A DNA stretch of 8,879 nt from an uncultured Bacilli bacterium (lineage in GTDB: Bacteria > Bacillota_I > Bacilli_A > RF39 > UBA660), in the NCBI GenBank assembly GCA_934098345.1, contig CAKONX010000047.1, forward strand, positions 1-8,879. Direction: 5' to 3'. Position 1 is the stretch's first letter, and every line of letters starts with the position of its first letter. This document shows positions 1 through 5,638 of this stretch, piece after piece. The notes under the pieces are model-generated. The model did no database searches. It had not been told where the DNA came from and worked only from the letters and a program-made list of their open reading frames with translations. The translations under genes and the position numbers were made by a program.

Positions 1-104
1 TCACTTACTTTTGCACTTCCGTTTATTATCAATGTTGTTGATACGGCAGCAAATCCTATTGCTAATAATAGTATAGCAATTACTATACTTGCTTTCTTTT
101 TCAT
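1..104 (-). CDS. Secreted protein, TasA-like leader paralogue (N-terminal 34 codons, cut by window edge)
   Basis: Only the start is inside the window. The 34 visible residues are a Lys-rich n-region (MKKK), a long hydrophobic stretch (about 6-28) and the sequence IINGSAKVS. They match the start of the other secreted protein in this window (start at 6739) at 27 of 34 positions, while many codons differ synonymously, so this is a diverged paralogue and not a recent copy. The ATG at 104 is preceded by AGAGGT with a 6-base spacer, a good ribosome binding site. The leader looks like a membrane-targeting signal; no clear AXA signal peptidase site is visible. By analogy with its paralogue the missing part probably encodes an extracellular beta-rich domain, but none of it can be seen here. 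Confidence 0.8.
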   Translation of the reverse strand, partial: MKKKASIVIAILLLAIGFAAVSTTLIINGSAKVS

Positions 105-136
105 CTCTTTACCTCTATTCTCTTATTTATATATAA

Positions 137-165
137 ATTGTAACATAGTTTTTATTTTTATAATT
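137..165 (-). promoter_or_regulatory. Possible extended -10 promoter of the left-edge secreted gene
   Basis: On the minus strand TACAAT (142-137) is preceded by TGT (145-143), an extended -10 arrangement. At 17 bases upstream the -35 position holds only AATTAT, a poor match, so the call rests on the extended -10. It lies about 33 bases before the ATG at 104 and just after the terminator of the upstream gene. Confidence 0.35.
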
Positions 166-210
166 GAAAAGAAATAAGTACATTGTAAAATCGTGTAAAC
201 CATTTCATTT

Positions 211-237
211 AAAAAGACTTATTTTTTTATAAGTCTT
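211..237 (-). terminator. Rho-independent terminator after the HD-domain gene
   Basis: A 9-bp perfect stem (214-222 with 229-237) with a 6-base loop is followed on the minus strand by a T run (215-211). The stop codon of the HD gene (221-219) lies in the 3' arm, so the last codons form the hairpin. The T tract is short and interrupted by AAA, so strength may be moderate. Confidence 0.7.
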
Positions 238-1133
238 AATACGTCTTCTTTAGAGTAAATACTTTTATATAGTAGATTTGATAAAGATTCAAAATCATTT
301 AAACTAATTAATTCATCAGATATGCCTATTTTATTTAAATACCAATAAATTGTTTCAGATAATTCTTTAATAAAGAATTTTCTTTGGTTACCAGTCATTT
401 TTCTTCTTTTTTCAATATCTAAAATTCTTTCTTCTGGAGTTATTACTCCATTTGCTGATGCCATTAAATCAGCTAAGTTTAATATTCTATCATAATCAGT
501 ATAAGTATATGTTGAAAGAAATTTATATACTTCATTTTCTTTAACTGATTCTTTTATATAAATAATATTTAAATCATCATCTACTTTATATTTATCAGTT
601 GGATTATAGCATGCAAAGTAATTATCGTTTAAAAATGAATGTGTAAGACAGCCAATTGATTCAGTAATATAACCTAATGAAAAAAGTTCTTTAAAACCTA
701 AAGTTATATGTAATCCACCATGATCATATTTCCTTCCATAATCATGAAGCAAACCCATTTTAAAAGCTTTATCTGTATCTAGATTCGCTTTTTTAGCCAT
801 TAAACTACATAATCTTGCTTCTTCTAAAGAATGTGATATAAAAGCAGATTTACTAAATTTGTATTCACTTACTCCACTTCCTAAAGATTTATGATTATCA
901 ATACATTCATATGCTAAATCAAACACTTTAATTTTTAATTCTTTTAAAGTATTTTTATTTTGAAGTACTTTATAACATTCATCTTTACTTAAATTAAGTC
1001 TTTCTTGCATTAATTCTATTAAATTATCTAAAAAGTCTATATCTAATGAATTTATTAATTCAAAAAAGCAATCATATCTATCATGGTAAATTTCATTTTT
1101 TAATTCTTCTTTTATTTTATCTATCAGTTGCAT
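219..1133 (-). CDS. HD-domain metal-dependent phosphohydrolase of unknown substrate
   Basis: A 304-residue soluble protein with the HD-superfamily metal-binding pattern: H101, the H130-D131 pair in GLLHDYGRKYDHGG, and D222 in ILNLAD. H142 and H165 (CLTHSF) are further candidate ligands. The pattern LLHDxGR, then xxCLTHSF, then YDRxLxLxD followed by an E-x-R block is one I associate with a Bacillota family of uncharacterised HD hydrolases. The first ~95 residues are helical and match nothing I recognise. The substrate cannot be deduced; nucleotides are common in this superfamily. The ATG at 1133 has GGAG 9 bases upstream. The gene starts 32 bases after the ftsW stop with no terminator or clear promoter between, so it is probably cotranscribed with ftsW. 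It ends in its own terminator. Confidence 0.82.
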   Translation of the reverse strand: MQLIDKIKEELKNEIYHDRYDCFFELINSLDIDFLDNLIELMQERLNLSKDECYKVLQNKNTLKELKIKVFDLAYECIDNHKSLGSGVSEYKFSKSAFISHSLEEARLCSLMAKKANLDTDKAFKMGLLHDYGRKYDHGGLHITLGFKELFSLGYITESIGCLTHSFLNDNYFACYNPTDKYKVDDDLNIIYIKESVKENEVYKFLSTYTYTDYDRILNLADLMASANGVITPEERILDIEKRRKMTGNQRKFFIKELSETIYWYLNKIGISDELISLNDFESLSNLLYKSIYSKEDVLRLIKK

Positions 1134-1165
1134 AAGTTACATCTCCAAGAAAAATTATAATATTT

Positions 1166-2245
1166 TTATTTATTTTTAGCAATATTTAGAATAATCCCGA
1201 TCATGATTAAACAAGTTAGTAAACTAGAACCTCCATAACTTAAAAAAGGAAGCGTTACTCCAGTAACTGGAATAAGACCAACTACAACAAGTAAGTTTAA
1301 TAAAGTTTGTAAAATAAGTTCAAGTATTAGACCAAATGATAAATATTTACCAAATAAGTCTTTTGTTTCTAAAGATATTTTAATTACATTATAAAATAAA
1401 ACTATATAACAACTTGCTATAATAAGTATTCCAACAAATCCTAATTCTTCAGAAATTATAGCGAATATAAAATCTGTTTGAGGTTCAGGTAAATAAAAAT
1501 GTTTTTGAATTGAATTACCTAAACCAAGACCAAATAAACCACCTGGACCTATTGCATATAAACTTTGAATTATTTGAAATCCACTTCCTAAAGGATCACT
1601 CCAAGGATTTAAATATGCAAGTATTCTTGCTATACGATAAGGTGCTGCAATAATAAGACCAACTACTCCTAATACTCCAACAAAACCTATTTTTACAAAG
1701 AAAGACACTTTTATTTTAGAAGTAAAAATTAATGCAACTAATGATAATACTAATATAGCTCCACTACCGAAATCAGGTTCAAGTAATATTAGTAAAAAAC
1801 AAAATAGAACTAGAAAAAGTATTGGTAATGAGTATTCTTTTATATTATCCATATAATCATTATATTTAGATAAGTATTTAGACACAAATATAATCATAGC
1901 TATTTTAGCAATTTCACTTGGTTGTATACCAAATGGACCTATTCCAAACCAACTTCTACTTCCATTTCTAACAATACCAATTCCAGGAATAAGTACAAGT
2001 ATCAGTAAGATAAATGAGCCAATTAGTATTTTATTAGCATGTTTTTTATATAATTTAAAATCTGTTTTACTACATATATACATTAAAAGAAAACCAATAA
2101 AAGCGAATAGTAATTGGTGTAACATATATTTATATGGATTATTGAATTTATAACTGGCCCATATACTTGAAGATGATGCAACCATTATAATTCCAAAAAA
2201 TGTTAAAAAAATTGTTATTATTGTTATTATTAATTTTCTATTCAT
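1166..2245 (-). CDS. ftsW: FtsW/SpoVE-type peptidoglycan glycosyltransferase (SEDS family)
   Basis: A 359-residue polytopic membrane protein of the SEDS family, which polymerises lipid II into glycan strands together with a class B PBP. Visible hallmarks are GIQPSEIAK (106-114), LEPDFGSG (155-162), NPWSDPLGSGFQIIQS (213-228), the catalytic-type loop LPEPQTDFIFA (252-262) with D258 as the expected essential aspartate, and LPFLSYGGSS (332-341). About ten membrane segments fit the hydrophobicity. The NPW-DPLG-GFQ block and dcw context favour FtsW/SpoVE over RodA. Length is at the short end for FtsW but both ends look intact. The gene lies 30 bases after mraY, with no recognisable Shine-Dalgarno sequence before the ATG at 2245 and a terminator-like hairpin in the gap. 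Its transpeptidase partner may be the PBP at the right edge. murD, normally between mraY and ftsW, is missing. Confidence 0.95.
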   Translation of the reverse strand: MNRKLIITIITIFLTFFGIIMVASSSSIWASYKFNNPYKYMLHQLLFAFIGFLLMYICSKTDFKLYKKHANKILIGSFILLILVLIPGIGIVRNGSRSWFGIGPFGIQPSEIAKIAMIIFVSKYLSKYNDYMDNIKEYSLPILFLVLFCFLLILLEPDFGSGAILVLSLVALIFTSKIKVSFFVKIGFVGVLGVVGLIIAAPYRIARILAYLNPWSDPLGSGFQIIQSLYAIGPGGLFGLGLGNSIQKHFYLPEPQTDFIFAIISEELGFVGILIIASCYIVLFYNVIKISLETKDLFGKYLSFGLILELILQTLLNLLVVVGLIPVTGVTLPFLSYGGSSLLTCLIMIGIILNIAKNK

Positions 2246-2260
2246 AATACATTTTATGAA

Positions 2261-2290
2261 AAATAAAAAGGAGTATTACAACCATACTCC
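2261..2290 (-). terminator. Terminator-like hairpin spanning the mraY stop codon, upstream of ftsW
   Basis: A perfect 7-bp stem (GGAGTAT with ATACTCC, 2290-2284 and 2276-2270) has a 7-base loop and is followed on the minus strand by TTTTTATTTTT. The last codons of mraY form the 5' arm and loop, and the TAA (2278-2276) runs into the 3' arm. It may act as a partial terminator or attenuator between mraY and ftsW. Confidence 0.65.
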
Positions 2291-3268
2291 ATAAATAACA
2301 CCAAACATTGCAAGTAAAAATCCAGCTACCCAGAATACTTTAACAATATCAGTTTCACTCCATCCTAATTCTTCAAAATGATGATGAAGCGGTGCTTTTA
2401 AAAATACTTTTTTATTAAATTTTCTAATTGCTATTATTTGAATAAAACTAGATAAAGTTTCTATTACAAATACTCCACCTATTATAACTAAAGATATTTC
2501 ATGATGAGTAAGTATTGCAATACTTGCAAGCGCTCCACCTAATGCTAAAGATCCAGTATCACCCATGAATACTCTAGCTGGATGAGTGTTGAAAAGTAAG
2601 AATCCCATGATTGAACCTACTAGAACAAATGCAAATATTGCCATTCCATCATATCCACTTATCCAATTGCTACCCCATGAAATAACTCCATATGCTAAAA
2701 ATGCCATTACTGAAAGGCCTCCACATAAGCCATCTAATCCATCAGTTATATTTACTGCATTAGTTGTTCCAACAAGAACAAATAGAATAAATATTCCATA
2801 AAAAAATCCTAATTCCCATTTAATACCTAATAAAGTAACTTCTAATGTAGTTGATCCTCCATTATATTTATATATTGTATAGAATACAACTGCTATGAAT
2901 ACTTGGAAAATAAGCTTTGTTAATGTTGAAAGTCCTTTATTATTATGATATTTAATTTTTAAATAATCATCAATAAATCCTAATATTGCATAAGCAATAA
3001 ATACAAATAAGACAATTATTAAATTAGTTGAAATAGCTATACTACCTTTTAAATATAAAAGTAACATTGTTACAATTGGTGGAATTATAAATATAAGTCC
3101 TCCAATTGTAGGTGTTCCATTTTTTAATTGATGTCTTTTATTGATTAAATTACTTACTGTTTGTCCTGCTTTTAGTTTTCTTAAAACAGGTATTATCATA
3201 AGGCCAACTACTATAGATAAAACAAAACCTAAAGTTAAACCTAAGATTGATTTTGCTAAAATTAGCAT
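2276..3268 (-). CDS. mraY: Phospho-N-acetylmuramoyl-pentapeptide transferase (lipid I synthase)
   Basis: MraY moves phospho-MurNAc-pentapeptide from UDP to undecaprenyl phosphate on the inner membrane face, making lipid I. The 330-residue protein is polytopic and carries the family signatures: GTPTIGG (51-57), GFIDDYLK with D100-D101, NAVNITDGLDGL (170-181), FMGDTGSLALGG with D237, and the cytoplasmic LKAPLHHHFE loop with the HHH motif at 295-297. I place the start at the ATG at 3268, which has GGTGGTGA just upstream. A TTG at 3298 would add ten residues (including MYNNINGGDF) that merely read through the ribosome binding site. The length fits the family. It is preceded by the terminator of the LPXTG gene, so it probably starts a new unit of mraY, ftsW and the HD gene. 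Confidence 0.97.
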   Translation of the reverse strand: MLILAKSILGLTLGFVLSIVVGLMIIPVLRKLKAGQTVSNLINKRHQLKNGTPTIGGLIFIIPPIVTMLLLYLKGSIAISTNLIIVLFVFIAYAILGFIDDYLKIKYHNNKGLSTLTKLIFQVFIAVVFYTIYKYNGGSTTLEVTLLGIKWELGFFYGIFILFVLVGTTNAVNITDGLDGLCGGLSVMAFLAYGVISWGSNWISGYDGMAIFAFVLVGSIMGFLLFNTHPARVFMGDTGSLALGGALASIAILTHHEISLVIIGGVFVIETLSSFIQIIAIRKFNKKVFLKAPLHHHFEELGWSETDIVKVFWVAGFLLAMFGVIYGVWL

Positions 3269-3289
3269 AAAATCACCACCATTAATGTT

Positions 3290-3295
3290 ATTATA
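3290..3295 (-). promoter_or_regulatory. mraY: Possible -10 box of the mraY promoter
   Basis: A perfect TATAAT (3295-3290), preceded directly by TTG, lies about 22 bases before the mraY ATG. The -35 position at 17 bases (ATTTTA) is weak. A promoter is expected in this AT-rich 116-base gap because a strong terminator precedes it, but the exact site is uncertain. Confidence 0.35.
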
Positions 3296-3384
3296 CAATA
3301 TATTTCATTTTATAAAATATATTATTACATTTACTTTACATAAACTTTTCATAATAATTATATTCAAAACAATATTACTTTATT

Positions 3385-3416
3385 AAAAAAAAACAAACAC
3401 TTTATTGTGTTTGTTT
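3385..3416 (-). terminator. Strong rho-independent terminator after the LPXTG-protein gene
   Basis: A 10-bp perfect stem (3407-3416 with 3391-3400) and a 6-base loop are followed on the minus strand by a T tract at 3390-3385, continuous with the T's ending the stem. It starts 6 bases after the stop codon and separates the sortase unit from mraY. Confidence 0.88.
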
Positions 3417-3422
3417 AATGTA

Positions 3423-4046
3423 TTATTTTCTTTTTTTAGATAATTCTTTTTCTTCTTCTTCTAATGAATAGAATTCATCTTCAAATTTATTATCTTGGCG
3501 ATTTTGATAAAATCTATATCCTGCTCCAAATGATGCAGCAATTATAAATCCACCAATTGTTGCTATAACATATTTTCTAGCATCTCCTGTTTTAGGAATT
3601 GGTTTAATAACAACCACTGTTTCTACAACTTCTTGTTTTGTTTCAGTTTGAATTTGAGGTTCTTCTTTATTTGGTTCTTCTTTTTTTTCTTCCTCTTTTG
3701 GAGGCTCATCATCTTTTTTTGGTGGAGGAGTTATTCCTTTTCTTTCTGCTTCAGTTTGAACAGTATCTGGAATATTATTTCCTTCAGTTGGATTTTCATC
3801 AGGATTCCAGTTAGATTCATCTACAGTATTTTGATTTCCTTTATTTTCTTCTTCAGTTGTTTCTTCTTGTTTTGTATTATCAGGATTTTCATTATTTAAG
3901 TCAGTTTCAGTATGTTCATCTTGAGTTTCCTCAAATAAAATTTCTTCTTCCTCTGCGTAAACACTCATAGGTGCAACAGTAGCAAGTGATGCAGCAAGTC
4001 CAAGTGATGCTCCAAATAGTTTTAAATTTTTAATTGCTTTTTTCAT
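3423..4046 (-). CDS. LPXTG-type (IPKTG) wall-anchored surface protein, Pro/Glu-rich stalk
   Basis: A 207-residue exported protein with both ends of a sortase substrate. The N-terminus has a basic n-region, a hydrophobic core and a likely signal peptidase I site after A31 (SVYA|EEEE). The C-terminus has the sorting motif IPKTG (150-154), a membrane segment (about 158-177) and a basic residue at 178. The mature part between them (about 32-148) is low-complexity and acidic (Glu, Thr, Asn, Pro, Lys), with no Cys and no recognisable globular domain, so it looks like a wall-spanning stalk. Unusually, about 30 residues follow the membrane segment, with an acidic patch (LEEEEKE) before a final KKRK; most sorting signals end soon after the first basic residues. 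It lies 12 bases after the sortase gene, and its AAGGA binding site overlaps the sortase stop codon. That sortase is the obvious anchoring enzyme. Ligand or role unknown. Confidence 0.87.
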   Translation of the reverse strand: MKKAIKNLKLFGASLGLAASLATVAPMSVYAEEEEILFEETQDEHTETDLNNENPDNTKQEETTEEENKGNQNTVDESNWNPDENPTEGNNIPDTVQTEAERKGITPPPKKDDEPPKEEEKKEEPNKEEPQIQTETKQEVVETVVVIKPIPKTGDARKYVIATIGGFIIAASFGAGYRFYQNRQDNKFEDEFYSLEEEEKELSKKRK

Positions 4047-4058
4047 ATTTTACCATCC

Positions 4059-4988
4059 TTATCTATTTAATGTTTTTTCAACATTATTTTCTATTTGATT
4101 TATATTTGTATATTGTTTTTCCATTTTGAAATATACTATGCATCGAGAATTTGTAGTTTCATAAGAACAAGTTCCCAATGCAAGTAATTTATCACCAGGT
4201 TTAACATATGTATTAGTTTCAATTTTTGATTGTTCATTTATTTTTTTTATGTAATTCATATAAGCTGTTTGATTTTCAAAATTAGTCACGAACGTTTCTG
4301 TTTCATCATTACCATCTACAACTATACAAGATACTGGTGTAATTTTATAAGCATATCCATCTGGAGTATATACAACTCCAAAATCATGTTCTTTATAAAA
4401 CTCTTCATCTTTATAGTTACAAATTTGAGCAAGCATTTTACCACCTTTCATATGATGACCATAAATAAATGTTATATCATTTAATTTTTCATCATCTAGT
4501 GGATTATTTCTAGAGTCAGTAAATAATGTCCCAGATTTACTTTTATTACCTTCAATATCATGATGTAAGTAATATTCGTTGTCACTACCAGTTACAACTG
4601 GATAATCAATATTAGTTCCATCTATTTTGATCCAAGCACTTGCAGAATCATTTATTTGCTTTAATGTATCAAAGTCAATTGTTTCAAATTCATAACCAGA
4701 ATCTAATAGTTCACTGCTATAAATTTCTTTAACCTCTTCAACACTTTCTTCTTCTACAGGTTCTTCTTTAACAATTACTTGAGTTTCTTCTTTAGCTGGT
4801 ATGCTATTTTCAGAAATACTTTCATTATTATCTTCTATTATGTCATCTTTTATTTCTTCAATTTTGGTTTGCTCTTTAGAATCTATATTATGCTCTACTA
4901 AAACATAACCTCCTGACATAAGAAGAACTAGTAAATATGGTGCTAATTTCAAAGATCTTTTTAGATGTCTTTTTCTTCTAGCATCCAC
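4059..4988 (-). CDS. Class B sortase (membrane-bound cysteine transpeptidase)
   Basis: Sortases cleave a C-terminal sorting motif and link the protein to a peptidoglycan precursor or pilin. This 309-residue protein has a basic cytoplasmic start (1-14), one membrane segment (about 15-32), a long acidic linker (about 36-98) and a catalytic domain (about 100-290). The catalytic triad is visible: H178 in IYGHHMKGGKM, C274 in LGTCSYE and R282 in NSRCIV. The GHHMKGG motif and the inserted helix region before the Cys fit class B. The start is GTG at 4988, supported by AGGGG 7 bases upstream; the nearby ATG is out of frame. The linker, rich in Glu, Val and Asn, is longer than the short linkers I expect. 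It is followed after 12 bases by its likely substrate. Class B enzymes often favour NPxTN motifs, but clostridial members accept PxTG, which fits the IPKTG neighbour. Confidence 0.93.
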   Translation of the reverse strand: MDARRKRHLKRSLKLAPYLLVLLMSGGYVLVEHNIDSKEQTKIEEIKDDIIEDNNESISENSIPAKEETQVIVKEEPVEEESVEEVKEIYSSELLDSGYEFETIDFDTLKQINDSASAWIKIDGTNIDYPVVTGSDNEYYLHHDIEGNKSKSGTLFTDSRNNPLDDEKLNDITFIYGHHMKGGKMLAQICNYKDEEFYKEHDFGVVYTPDGYAYKITPVSCIVVDGNDETETFVTNFENQTAYMNYIKKINEQSKIETNTYVKPGDKLLALGTCSYETTNSRCIVYFKMEKQYTNINQIENNVEKTLNR

Positions 4989-5052
4989 TAAACCACCCCT
5001 AACTATTCTTTATTCTTTAAACAGTTTTTACATCTCACATAAAAACTTTATG

Positions 5053-5098
5053 CGCTATATAATAACAAAATATCTTATTTTAGTCAAATTATATAGCT
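5053..5098. repeat. Inverted repeat framing the sortase promoter
   Basis: The 10-bp arms GCTATATAAT (5053-5062) and ATTATATAGC (5089-5098) are exact reverse complements, 26 bases apart. One arm contains the stop codon of the small exported protein; the other overlaps the -10 box of the sortase promoter, with the -35 box between the arms. There is no T tract directly after either arm, so a terminator is less likely than an operator or mRNA-end hairpin. A similar word (GCTATAT) occurs in the terminator at 5611-5638. Confidence 0.6.
5059..5087 (-). promoter_or_regulatory. Sigma-A type promoter of the sortase-substrate unit
   Basis: TTGACT (5087-5082), a 17-base spacer and TATTAT (5064-5059), with TGT directly before the -10 box (extended -10). 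The expected start is near 5052, giving a leader of about 65 bases before the sortase GTG. It closely resembles the promoter at 5571-5599. Confidence 0.72.
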
Positions 5099-5544
5099 GC
5101 TTGGATGTTGATACTATAATTGCAAGTTACTTCATTTTTTGGCTTTTTATTACCTTCATATAAAGGTAAAACGTGAATATATACCATCTCATCCTTTTCA
5201 ACATTAATGTCTTTTACTTTATCCTTTTTATTCTTTGAGTAAAAAACTGAAATCTTCAAGTTTTTTTTGACTAATGCTTCATCATCTTCTTTGTTACTTC
5301 CAGTTCCAATACAATTAACTACTACATTTGATTCGTTTAAAGATATTCTATAATTATTCTTATTAGTATAAGTAATTATTTTATCTTCAGAAGAATCATC
5401 TAAATTAGTATCAGTTAAATCATAAGCAACTATTCCATCATTTGAAGATTGATTCGCATAAGTATTCTCTTCTATATATTTATTTGTAAAAAATATAGCT
5501 ACAAGTAATAATAGAAGACCCCCAATACTTCTACTTACTTTCAT
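5089..5544 (-). CDS. Small exported or membrane-tethered protein of unknown function
   Basis: A 151-residue protein I do not recognise. Residues 1-5 are basic, residues 7-19 form a hydrophobic core, and ENTYANQ (26-32) offers a possible signal peptidase site after A30; otherwise it stays anchored by its N-terminus. The rest is polar and looks beta-rich, with two cysteines, C78 (VVVNC) and C141 (EVTCNYSI), well placed for one disulfide. The flanks of the two cysteines resemble those of the first extracellular domain of the neighbouring TasA-like protein (VSVNC and EYICTLEF), so a related beta-sandwich is possible but unproven. The start is the ATG at 5544, with AAGGGGAG 6 bases upstream; a TTG at 5550 would abut that site. 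No sorting motif is present. It has a strong promoter and lies just before the sortase and its substrate, so a role at the same surface is plausible. Confidence 0.72.
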   Translation of the reverse strand: MKVSRSIGGLLLLLVAIFFTNKYIEENTYANQSSNDGIVAYDLTDTNLDDSSEDKIITYTNKNNYRISLNESNVVVNCIGTGSNKEDDEALVKKNLKISVFYSKNKKDKVKDINVEKDEMVYIHVLPLYEGNKKPKNEVTCNYSINIQAAI

Positions 5545-5570
5545 AACCAACTCCCCTTGAATTGCCGTTT

Positions 5571-5599
5571 ATAATAACACTAAAGGTAACATTTGTCAA
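5571..5599 (-). promoter_or_regulatory. Strong sigma-A type promoter of the small exported protein gene
   Basis: A consensus TTGACA (5599-5594), a 17-base spacer and TATTAT (5576-5571) with TGT before the -10 box. It sits between the terminator of the TasA-like gene and the ATG at 5544. It shares AATTTGAC and TGTTATTATA, at near-identical spacing, with the sortase promoter. Confidence 0.8.
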
Positions 5600-5610
5600 A
5601 TTTGTAGCCT

Positions 5611-5638
5611 AAAAAAAATATAGCAATTAAGCTATATT
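5611..5638 (-). terminator. Rho-independent terminator after the TasA-like/DUF6273-like gene
   Basis: An 8-bp perfect stem (5638-5631 with 5624-5617) with a 6-base loop is followed by six T's (5616-5611) on the minus strand, continuous with two in the stem. The TAA stop (5639-5637) overlaps the first bases of the 5' arm. A GC-poor stem but a long T tract. Confidence 0.78.

Noticed and set aside
2586..2801. Plus-strand open frame opposite mraY
   Set aside because: It lies entirely antisense to a conserved mraY segment, has no ribosome binding site and no recognisable product.
3141..3386. Plus-strand open frame across the mraY start and its upstream gap
   Set aside because: Antisense to mraY and AT-rich intergenic DNA; composition is what antisense reading of a membrane gene gives.
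3633..3899. Plus-strand Phe/Ser-rich open frame
   Set aside because: A mirror of the Glu/Lys-rich stalk of the LPXTG protein; GAA and AAA codons read backwards give TTC and TTT.
4230..4484. Plus-strand open frame opposite the sortase
   Set aside because: Antisense to the catalytic domain of the sortase, without start signals.
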